44,361 nucleotides of DNA from Prevotella sp. (GCA_017395215.1 JAFPVW010000195.1:1-44361); one strand, 5' to 3'. Counted from the first letter of the stretch, positions 25,665 to 33,630 are shown. The notes: a model not told the origin generated them from the sequence alone. Made by a program: numbers and translations.

Positions 25665-28600
25665 TTAGTTATTTTGAAAACTCTCTGCAAGAATGATGAC
25701 GGCATCAGATTCCTCTTCTGCACGCTGGCTCTCGCGATAATAGGTATTGTATTTGATGGCCATGTCGAGCACCTGTTTCAAGGCGTCTTCGAAGGTCAGT
25801 TTCGCCTTGCTGCCTCCCTGGCGCTGCAAGTCCTTTTGTATACGCTGCAGACGTTTGGCGATATAGGTGATGGTGCCTCGCTCTGCCAGTTCCTTCAGTT
25901 GGATAATCTTCAGGCGCGTATCGCCATCGTCAATGTGTGGCAGCATACTGTTGAGCAGACTGACCGCTGTCGTGACCTGAGCACCAAGATTGCTGCGCTG
26001 GTTCTGGTTCGATTCTTCCTCATGGAGTTCCTGCTCCTTGGTTTTGTTGAATTCCTTCATGGCCTTCTCCACGTGCTCATGGTGCTGGTCAATTCTTGGC
26101 ACAGCCTTCTCTTCAGGCTGAGCCTTGAAATAGTTCAGCGCATCGAGCACGGACAACTCGCGTGTCTGTTGGTCGTTCACTAGATAGAACAGCTTTCGGA
26201 AGTTGGTCTTGAGGAATACCAGTGAGTCGCCCGACAGTGTAACGCCATCAAACTCACGGGGTTCGCGACCGGTACGGCTTCTTACTGGCAGCCTTTCTAT
26301 GCGCTTATATTCCTTACGGTTCTGCTGATAGAGTGCCCGCAATTCTTCATAGAACGGCAGTTCCAGATTACGGTCTTCCTGCTCGCGCTTGATGCCCTGC
26401 TGAAAGAGTTTGTCGAGGTCACGGTCAATGATTTCCTCTGTAGAATATATCTGATTGTCCTCGCCAAACGTCGTGTGGAAGGTCTGAATCTTACTCAACG
26501 CTATCTGGTTGAGCTTGATTTCCTTGTTACCCTGACGCGACGGGTAGAATACATAATTGTAGATGATGCCAGCCGTAGAACCGATACGGTTCACACGTCC
26601 GATACGCTGCATCAGTCGCGTAGAGTTCCAAGGCGTATCGTAGTTGATGATGATGTTCGACCGATGCAGGTTCACGCCCTCTGCCAGCACGTCTGTAGTC
26701 AGGATGATGTTATAGTCGTCCTTCTTCTGTTTCCAGTTGGCATCGAAGTTCTCGCGGATGGTCTTGAACAAATGGCTACGGTTCTGGGAGGAAATCACCA
26801 ATATGTCTGGACGGTTTATACGACGCTGCAGGTATTCTACCGTATCTACCGATTCTGAGAACACCACAATCTTACCCTCCGGGTTGCGACTCTTCTTGAA
26901 CAGCTCATGCTTCAGCAGGTCTTCGAACTTGGCAAACTTCGAGTCGTCGTCATCGTCAATGTATTCCCAGTCCAGCCACATGTCGTCAAGCAATTTCTGA
27001 TCTTGATGAAGCATGTCAATATATTCAGGGCGGAAATCCTCTCGCTTGAACACGGCATTCTTCGGATTGGTCTCTGACTTTTGGTTCAGTTTCTCTTCAA
27101 TCTCGTCGTCCGTATAGCCCTGCGCATAAAGCAGGTTGATGTCCATATCGGGAGCAATGAATATTTTGTCGTTCTCCCACATGGTAATCATGTTCTCGTT
27201 GGCCTGACGGAAATTCTCAACAGAGATTTTGAAGGCATAGAAGCTGCTCTCCAGACGTTTCACCAATCCGTTCTTACGGATACCGGCCAGACTGCGGCTG
27301 ATAAGCTCCGCATTATCGTAAAGACCATTCGAGGCCTCGGGCTTCAGATAGGCGATGGCCTGATAGCGTGCATAGGTCAGCTCTTGGTCAAGCACGTGCA
27401 TGGCCTTCTCAAAGAGGTTGGCCAAGTGGTCGTTCAGCTCGTATTCCTTCTTGATGGGCTTATCCACTTTTGGGAACCCGTTCACATCTTTATTATAGCG
27501 GGCGATGTTCTCGATGTCGGTTCGTGTACGGCGGACGGTCAGAGGCTTGATCACCCTGTCGCGCACCCGCTCGGCCAGCTTCTTGAACTCCTTCAGGTCG
27601 AAGCCCTCCTGCTTGCGGAACTTACGGAACTCAACCACCAGAGGCGAGAAGAAGGCCGTCAGGTTAGGCACGCCATCGATGGTGCAATGACGCGGGTCTT
27701 GGAACATCAGTATCTGGTTGTAGATGTCTGCCGGCGTGTTATTCATAGGCGTTGCCGATATCAGCATCACTTTCTTCTTATAACCTGGGATATAGCCCGT
27801 CTCCAAGCGAGGCATCTTGCAGATTTCCTGTAACTGATTGAAGGCGCCAGTCGTATGATTGCGGAACTTGTGGGCCTCGTCCACCAGTACTAAGTCGTAT
27901 TCGTCGGCATTCCAATAGTTGTAGTCGTTCTCGTCGAGCACTTTGCCAAGGCTGCCGTTGCTGACGAACTGGGTGTATTTGTCGATGCCGAAGTCATGGA
28001 AGGTCGTCTTCCAGTTCTGTTCTACTGCCGGAGGATAAACCACCAGAATCTTGGTATGCTCAGGGCCGTTATCTATCAGGAATTTCTTGGCTATCATCGT
28101 AGCAATGACCGTCTTGCCGAGACCAACTACATCCGCAAGAAAGAATCCGTCGTAGCGTATCAGCTTCTGATAGCCCTCAACGACGGCATCAGCCTGATAG
28201 TCGAACTTGCTATAGCCTTCAGGCATGTCGAAGGGGTCATCCTGGTCGATGGCCAGCACGCGGTCGCTGAAGTATTCCATCAGCATCTTGATATACAGTT
28301 CGTAAGGGGTGACGTCGCCTTTCAGGTAGGTCCCGCCAATTGTTCCGTCGATATCGACAGCCTCAATAGGTACTCCTTCGGCCTCTTTCCAAAGCAGCTC
28401 AAATTCTGTTCTCGCAAAATCCACGTCGGGGAATCGGGTAAGTTTGACGTTGAACTCATATTGCTTGTCTTCAGAAATACCAAGCCCGTAACCACTCAGA
28501 TTACTGCTGCCCGTGATAGCAGCACCCAGCATGTCCTGGTCATAATTGTCTGGATAGAGAATGTAAATCTTGGCATGAATCTTTCTCGATGGGTGGGCCC

Positions 28601-28991
28601 GCATCTCCAACTTGCCATCCTTCATGTCCTGCAGCATCTGCAATATGCCATCCTCTACTTGCTTGGTATATCTGGAACTCTCAATATCTGCCTTTATCTG
28701 TTTCAGCGCGTCCTCCTTCACCTCTTCCTCAGCACCAATAAACAGTTCCCTGTGCTGGGCTGCACGGGCTATGTATTTGTCTACGTCGATGCCAATCAGT
28801 ACGCGTACCTTATTAATATGATCAAGAAAGGGGCGCAAGGCAAAATAGCCTGATGCACGGAGGAAGCCCACAACAGCATCAAGATTCTTGATTTGGGGGT
28901 TCTTGCTCAAGAAGCCCTCAAACTGTTTCATCAATGTGTTCCCTTCTCGATTGGTAAAGAACAGGGAATTAGTAGTAACGTTGTCTGCCAT
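25665..28991 (-). CDS. PLD-nuclease/SF2 helicase fusion of a restriction-like system
   Basis: The 1108 aa protein begins with a phospholipase D-like nuclease domain: the HxK motif in KIHAKIYIL (about residue 136) followed by TGSSNLSGYG. A superfamily 2 (SNF2-like) translocase comes next, with motif I ADVVGLGKTVIA (about 288), motif II LVDEAHKFRN (about 370), motif III LISATPMNNTP (about 412) and motif VI RLMQRIGRVNRIGS (about 797). The C-terminal 200 residues are helical and rich in Glu and Lys. With the methylase it resembles a type ISP-like restriction enzyme split over two genes, with a PLD nuclease; that is inference. Start MADNVTTNSL at 28991. Confidence 0.85.
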   Translation of the reverse strand: MADNVTTNSLFFTNREGNTLMKQFEGFLSKNPQIKNLDAVVGFLRASGYFALRPFLDHINKVRVLIGIDVDKYIARAAQHRELFIGAEEEVKEDALKQIKADIESSRYTKQVEDGILQMLQDMKDGKLEMRAHPSRKIHAKIYILYPDNYDQDMLGAAITGSSNLSGYGLGISEDKQYEFNVKLTRFPDVDFARTEFELLWKEAEGVPIEAVDIDGTIGGTYLKGDVTPYELYIKMLMEYFSDRVLAIDQDDPFDMPEGYSKFDYQADAVVEGYQKLIRYDGFFLADVVGLGKTVIATMIAKKFLIDNGPEHTKILVVYPPAVEQNWKTTFHDFGIDKYTQFVSNGSLGKVLDENDYNYWNADEYDLVLVDEAHKFRNHTTGAFNQLQEICKMPRLETGYIPGYKKKVMLISATPMNNTPADIYNQILMFQDPRHCTIDGVPNLTAFFSPLVVEFRKFRKQEGFDLKEFKKLAERVRDRVIKPLTVRRTRTDIENIARYNKDVNGFPKVDKPIKKEYELNDHLANLFEKAMHVLDQELTYARYQAIAYLKPEASNGLYDNAELISRSLAGIRKNGLVKRLESSFYAFKISVENFRQANENMITMWENDKIFIAPDMDINLLYAQGYTDDEIEEKLNQKSETNPKNAVFKREDFRPEYIDMLHQDQKLLDDMWLDWEYIDDDDDSKFAKFEDLLKHELFKKSRNPEGKIVVFSESVDTVEYLQRRINRPDILVISSQNRSHLFKTIRENFDANWKQKKDDYNIILTTDVLAEGVNLHRSNIIINYDTPWNSTRLMQRIGRVNRIGSTAGIIYNYVFYPSRQGNKEIKLNQIALSKIQTFHTTFGEDNQIYSTEEIIDRDLDKLFQQGIKREQEDRNLELPFYEELRALYQQNRKEYKRIERLPVRSRTGREPREFDGVTLSGDSLVFLKTNFRKLFYLVNDQQTRELSVLDALNYFKAQPEEKAVPRIDQHHEHVEKAMKEFNKTKEQELHEEESNQNQRSNLGAQVTTAVSLLNSMLPHIDDGDTRLKIIQLKELAERGTITYIAKRLQRIQKDLQRQGGSKAKLTFEDALKQVLDMAIKYNTYYRESQRAEEESDAVIILAESFQNN

Positions 28992-28996
28992 ATTTC

Positions 28997-29041
28997 TGAT
29001 TGATAGTTATTGTTCTATAATTGGCACCTGACTATCAATCA
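28997..29041. repeat. 11-bp inverted repeat in front of the helicase start
   Basis: TGATTGATAGT (28997-29007) and ACTATCAATCA (29031-29041) are a perfect inverted repeat with a 23-nt loop, ending 5 bp before the helicase ATG. It could be an operator or a translation-blocking hairpin. No promoter box is visible between it and the upstream terminator. Confidence 0.7.
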
Positions 29042-29052
29042 CGCCACGACGC

Positions 29053-29073
29053 AAAAAAGGTGTGAAGCACCTT
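29053..29073 (-). terminator. Intrinsic terminator of the structured RNA
   Basis: On the minus strand AAGGTG-CTTCA-CACCTT is followed directly by a T-run. It separates the structured RNA from the helicase gene. Confidence 0.75.
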
Positions 29074-29372
29074 ATTGCGTATAGCTATGAGGCAGCGTAG
29101 GAAGGAAACCTCATCCCATCTAATAAGTATGCAACACACCGAAGCGCGATTGCATCACTATAAATAGATGGGAAAGATGTCCTGTCCAGACACCTATCCA
29201 GATATTATTTCTGTGCGATATTTATTTCCAAACAGTTTCCTACGCTTTTGGCTATACGCGAAATAATAGCTGATGCTATGATTAACCAACAAAAATCATA
29301 CCGCCACCCTGCACTCAGGGATTCCTGCCTCGTTGAGGCTTGCGCCGTTTGCGGCGCTTTCGGCAATACTTG
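29053..29372 (-). ncRNA. Unrecognised structured RNA, about 320 nt
   Basis: A -7 box at 29385-29378 and a terminator at 29053-29073 frame a gene-free minus-strand transcript. The 5' part folds as a closed multi-branch: 29370-29363 pairs with 29306-29299, enclosing three hairpins (GCGCCG/CGGCGC, GCCTC/GAGGC, CCCTG/CAGGG). The 3' part is a long nested arm: 29259-29251 with 29085-29077 (9 bp), 29246-29237 with 29103-29094 (10 bp), 29172-29165 with 29122-29115 (8 bp) and an inner hairpin capped by C(UUCG)G. The pairing starts within 2 nt of the predicted 5' end. I do not recognise it; it is neither tmRNA nor RNase P RNA by their conserved ends. It could be a free RNA or a leader controlling the helicase-methylase operon. 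Confidence 0.65.
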
Positions 29373-29377
29373 ATTGC

Positions 29378-29385
29378 AAAGTTAC
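29378..29385 (-). promoter_or_regulatory. -7 box for the structured RNA
   Basis: TAACTTTG on the minus strand fits TAnnTTTG. The predicted transcript start (about 29372) falls right at the closing stem of the RNA. The -33 box is weak. Confidence 0.5.
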
Positions 29386-29474
29386 GAATTCTTTTGGAAA
29401 CTAAAAAAGAAAAACGGGAAAAAATGATTATTGTGTACACAATAGAGTCATTCCTGCTGTGTACTTTTGGGCAC

Positions 29475-29595
29475 TTTCCCTCAAACCCTCACTTCCCTCA
29501 CCTTTGAGGGAGAAGTAAGAAACACGGTGGAATGGGACTTTCAGGCGATTCTGACTGTTTCCCGCAGGGTGAGGGAAGTGAGGGTTTGAGGGAAA
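29475..29595. repeat. 121-bp element with perfect 28-bp terminal inverted repeats
   Basis: The arms 29475-29502 and 29568-29595 are exact reverse complements, starting TTTCCCTCAAACCC and ending GTTTGAGGGAAA. The 65-bp middle has no gene. Size and shape suit a MITE-like element or a large hairpin. It lies between the structured RNA and the toxin-antitoxin pair. Confidence 0.85.
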
Positions 29596-29608
29596 CTCTA
29601 CTTTGAGC

Positions 29609-29665
29609 TACCCGGCGGGTAGAGCGCTTCAAGCCGGCGGGTTGAGGCGCTTTACCCGGCGGGTA
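29609..29665. repeat. Three 22-bp-spaced hairpin units TACCCGGCGGGTA
   Basis: TACCCGGCGGGTA occurs at 29609-29621 and 29653-29665, with the variant AAGCCGGCGGGTT at 29631-29643 midway. The spacing is exactly 22 bp and the linkers (GAGCGCTTC, GAGGCGCTT) are related. Neighbouring units can also pair with each other. It lies 40 bp after the antitoxin stop codon and may end its transcript. Confidence 0.75.
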
Positions 29666-29704
29666 CATGCAATCTGGAAGGGGAACCGACACCCAAACCG
29701 ACAT

Positions 29705-30019
29705 TCAGCACAAAGCAACCCTGCCCAGTTTGTCGATATCCAACTTTACACCAATGTTCATTGCCTTGAATAGTTTCAATACGGTGGCAAAAGTAAGGTT
29801 CTTCCCATTCTCAATACGAGAAATCTGGGCCTTTTGAACACCGACCAACTGTCCCAATTCTTCTTGGGTAAGATTCTGCTTTATTCGAGTTTCTCTGATG
29901 GCTGCACCAATTGCATATAGTTTTATTTCTTCCTCATAGGCATCACGCTCGGCAGTGCCTGGTTTTCCTATCAGCATGTCCTTGGACTCTTCAAGGGTTA
30001 TGAAATCTTTCTTTTCCAT
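29705..30019 (-). CDS. XRE-family antitoxin (HigA-like)
   Basis: The 104 aa protein has a helix-turn-helix at about residues 37-91: AIGAAIRETRIKQNLTQEEL, then VGVQKAQISRIENGKNL. It would bind and neutralise the upstream toxin and repress their shared promoter, as known for HigA and related antitoxins. The toxin gene comes first with a 12-bp gap, which is the HigBA order. The N-terminal 35 residues (MEKKDFITLEESKDML) may be the toxin-wrapping part; this is inference. A 28-bp palindrome upstream of the pair is the likely operator. Confidence 0.85.
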   Translation of the reverse strand: MEKKDFITLEESKDMLIGKPGTAERDAYEEEIKLYAIGAAIRETRIKQNLTQEELGQLVGVQKAQISRIENGKNLTFATVLKLFKAMNIGVKLDIDKLGRVALC

Positions 30020-30031
30020 ATCGTTATCTTT

Positions 30032-30376
30032 CTATTTGTTTCCAAAATATATGTTTCTAATTGCAATTGCCCTGTCTATCTCCTTTTGAGGTGTTTTCTG
30101 GGTTTTCTTGATAAATCCGTGAGTAGCAATCACCAAAGTCTCCACAGGTTGTGTCTTGTCCCAGAATGCAAGCATCCTGTATTTTTTCTTGTTATAATAT
30201 GTACGAAATTCCCATATGTCAGTATCTGCAAGTTTCTTGAAAGCTTCTGCGTCAAGTAACAGACTTGCCTTGTCGAAAGTCTGGTATATCTTCTTGCGTG
30301 TCTTATCATCAAGTCTTGCAAGAAACTCCTGAGCTTCTCGATACAAAATGACATTGAATTTTTTCTCTATCTCCAT
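30032..30376 (-). CDS. RelE/HigB-type toxin (Gp49-like)
   Basis: The 114 aa protein matches the RelE/ParE-fold toxins of the HigB/Gp49-like family: FNVILYREAQEFLARLDDKT at the start, WEFRTYYNKKKYRMLAFWD in the middle and VIATHGFIKKTQKTPQKEI near the end. The last motif (HGFxKKTxxxP) is typical of this family, whose members cut mRNA on the ribosome. It is the first gene of the pair, 22 bp behind its -7 box. Confidence 0.87.
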   Translation of the reverse strand: MEIEKKFNVILYREAQEFLARLDDKTRKKIYQTFDKASLLLDAEAFKKLADTDIWEFRTYYNKKKYRMLAFWDKTQPVETLVIATHGFIKKTQKTPQKEIDRAIAIRNIYFGNK

Positions 30377-30398
30377 TGCCTTTATGTAATTTACGGTG

Positions 30399-30436
30399 CA
30401 AAGATAAGGAAAAGTTTCAATATATCGAAACTTTTC
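30399..30436 (-). promoter_or_regulatory. Toxin-antitoxin promoter with overlapping palindromic operator
   Basis: The -7 box TATCTTTG (30406-30399) has a -33-like TTCG 19 nt upstream. From 30409 to 30436 lies a 28-bp palindrome, GAAAAGTTTC - 8 nt - GAAACTTTTC, with perfect 10-bp arms and only one mismatched pair in the middle. It covers the spacer and -33 box, so a bound antitoxin would block transcription. Confidence 0.75.
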
Positions 30437-30494
30437 TGTCTTTTTTGCACTAAAATAAGTGATATGGTCGTAGTTTTAAGCGTGTTCTCCCGTT

Positions 30495-30558
30495 CATAAG
30501 AAAATAGAAAGCCGCCAAACGCCCCGTTTGGTGGCTTCAAACGGGGCGGTTGGCGGCT
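30495..30558 (-). terminator. Strong hairpin with T-rich tail after the lipoprotein gene
   Basis: Arms 30510-30530 and 30538-30558 pair over 21 bases with one mismatch around a 7-nt loop. On the minus strand a T-rich tract (30509-30496) follows. It lies about 68 bp after the lipoprotein stop. Confidence 0.6.
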
Positions 30559-30564
30559 CCAAAA

Positions 30565-30591
30565 GCCTCGAATAGCGGCGCTATCCGAGGC
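30565..30591. repeat. 27-bp palindrome
   Basis: GCCTCGAATAGCG and CGCTATCCGAGGC form a near-perfect palindrome centred on 30578, next to the terminator hairpin. Possibly part of a double terminator or a REP-like element. Confidence 0.7.
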
Positions 30592-30625
30592 ATGAGAGGT
30601 GGGGGAGTAAGGATTATTTCCTGAA

Positions 30626-31456
30626 TCAATCGGCTACCTGACGATAATAGACTGCTCCCTGCTCGTTCTTCAGGGTACGGGTGTCAGCATCGTACTCATA
30701 GCAGTCTTCCTCGGAGTCAACATCCTTTGGCTGCAGGCAGATGGTGTTCCCACGGATGGTATAGGTGTACTCCGTGTAGTTCAGACTGCCTATCATACCC
30801 CATGTGGCAGTACCATCCCTATGCAGACAGATACGGCTCTCGCTGTTCATGTTTTCATCGAGGCTGTCATAAATGCCATCCATGTTTTCGAAAGTCAGTT
30901 CTGAGGCTTCCTCCAGCGGCTCAGCAAGGTAATTTTGCATTCCAGCCAAATAGTCGTACTCGGTCTCTTTTCCGTCTGCATCCGTGACGTACCTGATGAT
31001 GTTGTGCACGCGCCAGTTGCCATCCTCGCGACAGAATCTGAACTTCTGGTGAACGAGCTGAATGGAACTCCAGAGCACGAAATCAACCAAAGCCGTACCA
31101 TTCTCGACGTCCAACTCCACAAACTTGATGTCGCGAATTTCAAAATAATCGGGATTGCTATCCTGCATCATCGTCCAATAATCTTCATTGAAGAAGCCGA
31201 TCTCAGCCAGTTGAGCATCCTTCTCTTCGACTGCAGCCACCGTCTTCCACCATGTATGACAGGCAAAGCTGTCAAGGCATTCTTCCCGTTGCTGAGCGAT
31301 GGCATCATACAGATTCTTGATGCGCCCTGCGATTTCCTCCTTAACATTTACGGCCGTTGAGTCTGCTGCTTCAACAGTTTCTGCCTGGGTTTTCTTGCCT
31401 CCTCCGCAAGCTGAGAGCATCAGCAAAGCGATGGCTGAAAGTAAAATTTTTTTCAT
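30626..31456 (-). CDS. Hypothetical lipoprotein
   Basis: The 276 aa protein has a signal sequence with lipobox (LLMLSACGGG, Cys at residue 17), so it should be membrane-anchored through lipid. Residues about 35-165 (EEIAGRIKNLYDAIA, then FCREDGNWRVHNIIRY) resemble small DUF3828-like secreted domains; this is a weak match. The C-terminal 90 residues (LHRDGTATWGMIGSLNYTEY) look like a beta-rich lipocalin-like repeat. Function unknown. It follows the ABC ATPase gene after 28 bp and may be the last gene of the ruvC operon. Confidence 0.7.
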   Translation of the reverse strand: MKKILLSAIALLMLSACGGGKKTQAETVEAADSTAVNVKEEIAGRIKNLYDAIAQQREECLDSFACHTWWKTVAAVEEKDAQLAEIGFFNEDYWTMMQDSNPDYFEIRDIKFVELDVENGTALVDFVLWSSIQLVHQKFRFCREDGNWRVHNIIRYVTDADGKETEYDYLAGMQNYLAEPLEEASELTFENMDGIYDSLDENMNSESRICLHRDGTATWGMIGSLNYTEYTYTIRGNTICLQPKDVDSEEDCYEYDADTRTLKNEQGAVYYRQVAD

Positions 31457-31484
31457 ATCGGTTAGGTAATTGATAAAAGTATTG

Positions 31485-32975
31485 TCAGTTGCGCTGCAGG
31501 TAGATTTCGTGGTCGATGCAGGCGGGACGCTCCTCGCGGTAGTGGCTGACGAAGATGAGGGTCTTGCCTGGGCGCTGGCAGAAGGTCTCGATGATGTCCT
31601 TCACCAGGCGGCGATTCGTGTTGTCGAGGCCGTGGAGCGGCTCGTCGAGGATGAGCAGTTCGGGGTCCTTGACGAAGGCACGCGCCAGGAGGACGAGACG
31701 CTGTTCGCCGCTCGACATCTGGAGGAACGAGCGGTCGGCAAGGTGCTCGATTCCGAAGATGTGCATCCACCACCGGCACTGTTCCTTCTCTTGTTCGGTA
31801 GGCTGCACGTAGAGCCCCACCGAGTCTTTCAGCCCGGAGGCGACGATGCGTAGGGCGGGAATGTCGCGCTGGTAGGAGCGGTGCATCTCGGGCGACACGT
31901 AGCCTATGCGGCGCTTGATCTCCCAGATGCTCTCGCCACTGCCCCGGCGGTTGCCGAAGAGGGCGATGTCGCAGGCGTAGGCCTGCGGGTTGTCGGCACA
32001 GACGAGTGAGAGCAGCGTTGACTTGCCCGAGCCGTTCTGTCCTGACAGCACCCAGTGCTCGCCGCTGTTCACCTGCCAGTTCAGGTGGCTGAGGATGGTG
32101 CGTTCGCCGTAGCGAATGCTGACGTCGTTGAAGGCGATGATTTGGTGGGAGTGATGGGGGGAATGGACAATTTGGGAATTGTGGGGGAGGGATAGTAACA
32201 GCTGACGCTTCTCCTCGCTGAGCACGGCTGTCGGGGTAGGGGGACGGCTGTCGAGATAGGCGCTGCGCGTCACCTTGGGCAGTACGGTCATATCGTCAAC
32301 TTCGACGACGTGGGTGATGAAGTCGGGTATCTCGTCGGTCTTTGAGAGCACGAGGATGATCTGCAGCTGCTGCTCGCGCGAGAGCATGGTGAGCAGCTGC
32401 CTCACCTGGTCGCGCGTTTCGGCATCAAGGCCGATGAAGGGGTTGTCCATGATGAACACGCGCGGGTTGCCGAAGAGCGAGGAGGCCAGCTTGAACTTCC
32501 GGAGTTCTCCGCTTGACAGTAGAATAAGGTACTTGTCGAGCAGTGGCGTAATATGGAACAGTTCGTAGAGATGCTGCTGCAGCTGTCGGCGCTCGGGCGT
32601 GTCGCTGCCTGCCAGCTGGTAGGCCTCCTCCAGCTTACTGCCTACAGTGGGCGTCTCCTCGTCGATCTCCATCTGGTTCCACCGCTGCTGCAGGAAGTAG
32701 GTGCGGTCGTTGTCGCCGCCGTAGGTGTCACGGAAGGTGATGTAGCGGATATTCTCACTCACAAGACGTTCGGAGTTGTCGTTAAAGTGGTACTCGACCA
32801 TGCCCGGAAATACGGGATGGCGGCCGGTAATCATATCAACGAGCATGGACTTGCCTGCTGCGTTTCGTCCCACGATGGCGATGTGTTCTCCCGTCTCGAG
32901 GGCGAAGTCCACGGGGTGAGCCATGGCCCACTCGGGCTTTTTCGTGGTGGCTGCGGTGAGTCTGAAGGTTGTCAT
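31485..32975 (-). CDS. ModF-like tandem ABC ATPase without membrane domain
   Basis: The 496 aa protein has two ABC ATPase domains and no membrane segment, the layout of E. coli ModF. Domain 1: Walker A GRNAAGKS (about residue 37), signature LSSGELRKF, Walker [12 protein letters not shown]. Domain 2: Walker [10 protein letters not shown] (about 318), signature MSSGEQRLV, Walker [12 protein letters not shown]. Domain 1 has Asn where the catalytic Glu of Walker B is expected, so it may bind but not hydrolyse ATP. The linker before domain 2 is His/Ser/Pro-rich. Its start overlaps the ruvC stop (ATGA). Role unknown. Confidence 0.8.
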   Translation of the reverse strand: MTTFRLTAATTKKPEWAMAHPVDFALETGEHIAIVGRNAAGKSMLVDMITGRHPVFPGMVEYHFNDNSERLVSENIRYITFRDTYGGDNDRTYFLQQRWNQMEIDEETPTVGSKLEEAYQLAGSDTPERRQLQQHLYELFHITPLLDKYLILLSSGELRKFKLASSLFGNPRVFIMDNPFIGLDAETRDQVRQLLTMLSREQQLQIILVLSKTDEIPDFITHVVEVDDMTVLPKVTRSAYLDSRPPTPTAVLSEEKRQLLLSLPHNSQIVHSPHHSHQIIAFNDVSIRYGERTILSHLNWQVNSGEHWVLSGQNGSGKSTLLSLVCADNPQAYACDIALFGNRRGSGESIWEIKRRIGYVSPEMHRSYQRDIPALRIVASGLKDSVGLYVQPTEQEKEQCRWWMHIFGIEHLADRSFLQMSSGEQRLVLLARAFVKDPELLILDEPLHGLDNTNRRLVKDIIETFCQRPGKTLIFVSHYREERPACIDHEIYLQRN

Positions 32976-33538
32976 TGCTTTCGCTTGCTTATTTTATCTT
33001 GGTTCTTGTTGACGAAGTCCTTCCACCCACGGTACTTCACGTCGCTCTCAGGCCGTCCCATCTGCATGTAGTGGCAGTAGGCCGCGCCGAGGGCATCGGT
33101 GGCATCCATGAACTTCGACATATCGTCGTCCTTAAGTTTCAGAAGGCGCTGCAGCATACCCGCCACCTGCTCCTTCGAGGCCGAGCCGTTGCCGGTCAGT
33201 GCCATCTTGATTTTCATCGGGGCATACTCGTGGATGGGCACGCCGTGGTGGATGGCGGCGGCGATGGCCACGCCCTGTGCACGTCCCAGCTTGAGCATCG
33301 ACTGCACGTTCTTGCCGAAGAAGGGCGCCTCGATGGCCATCTCGTCGGGCAGCCACTCGTCGATGATGCCCGTGACGCGCTCGAAGATATGGCCCAGCTT
33401 CAGGTAGCCGTCGCCGGCCTTGCGCAGGTCGATGACACCCATTGTCATCATCTCGGCCTTTCCGTCGACGACCTTCAGCAGTCCGTAGCCCATGATGTTC
33501 GTGCCCGGGTCGATGCCCAGTATGATTGTCTCTTTCAT
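32972..33538 (-). CDS. ruvC: Holliday junction resolvase RuvC
   Basis: RuvC cuts Holliday junctions symmetrically. The 188 aa protein shows [13 protein letters not shown] (first catalytic Asp), [10 protein letters not shown] (Glu) and the closing [13 protein letters not shown] (Asp pair). I set the start at the ATG at 33538, not at the in-frame ATG at 33577, because the -7 box lies between them (33554-33547) and the family N-terminus begins with the shorter form. The ABC ATPase gene overlaps its stop by 4 bases. Confidence 0.95.
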   Translation of the reverse strand: MKETIILGIDPGTNIMGYGLLKVVDGKAEMMTMGVIDLRKAGDGYLKLGHIFERVTGIIDEWLPDEMAIEAPFFGKNVQSMLKLGRAQGVAIAAAIHHGVPIHEYAPMKIKMALTGNGSASKEQVAGMLQRLLKLKDDDMSKFMDATDALGAAYCHYMQMGRPESDVKYRGWKDFVNKNQDKISKRKQ

Positions 33539-33546
33539 TCTGTGTG

Positions 33547-33578
33547 CAAAGGTACGGCATTTTTTTGTAACGGCCAAA
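33547..33578 (-). promoter_or_regulatory. Promoter for the ruvC operon
   Basis: On the minus strand TACCTTTG (33554-33547) with TTTG (33578-33575), spacer 20 nt. The box ends 8 nt before the ATG. The -33 box lies in the T-run of the galK terminator. Confidence 0.65.
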
Positions 33579-33607
33579 AAAAAGGCACCGGGAAAACTCC
33601 CGATGCC
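33576..33607 (-). terminator. Terminator of the galactose operon
   Basis: GGCACCGGGA (33584-33593) pairs with TCCCGATGCC (33598-33607) with a few wobble pairs, followed on the minus strand by eight T (33583-33576). It lies 23 bp after the galK stop. Confidence 0.8.
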
Positions 33608-33630
33608 TTCTACGCAGGATAAATGAAGCC

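Noticed and set aside
22130-28991. BREX or DISARM defence island
   Set aside because: No pglZ, brxC or brxL and no drmA or drmB in the window; only a methylase and a PLD-helicase are present.
29053-29372. tmRNA or RNase P RNA for the structured transcript
   Set aside because: It lacks the tRNA-like ends of tmRNA and the conserved core sequences of RNase P RNA.
29609-29665. A possible CRISPR array
   Set aside because: Only three units with a 22-bp period, palindromic repeats longer than the linkers and no cas gene nearby.
32150-32200. A repeat insertion in the linker of the ModF-like ATPase (HSPHHSHQ region)
   Set aside because: It is G/T-rich and has an imperfect short palindrome, but does not match the other elements well enough.
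33539-33577. The longer ruvC frame starting at 33577
   Set aside because: Its first 13 codons overlap the -7 and -33 promoter boxes and are not part of the RuvC family N-terminus.
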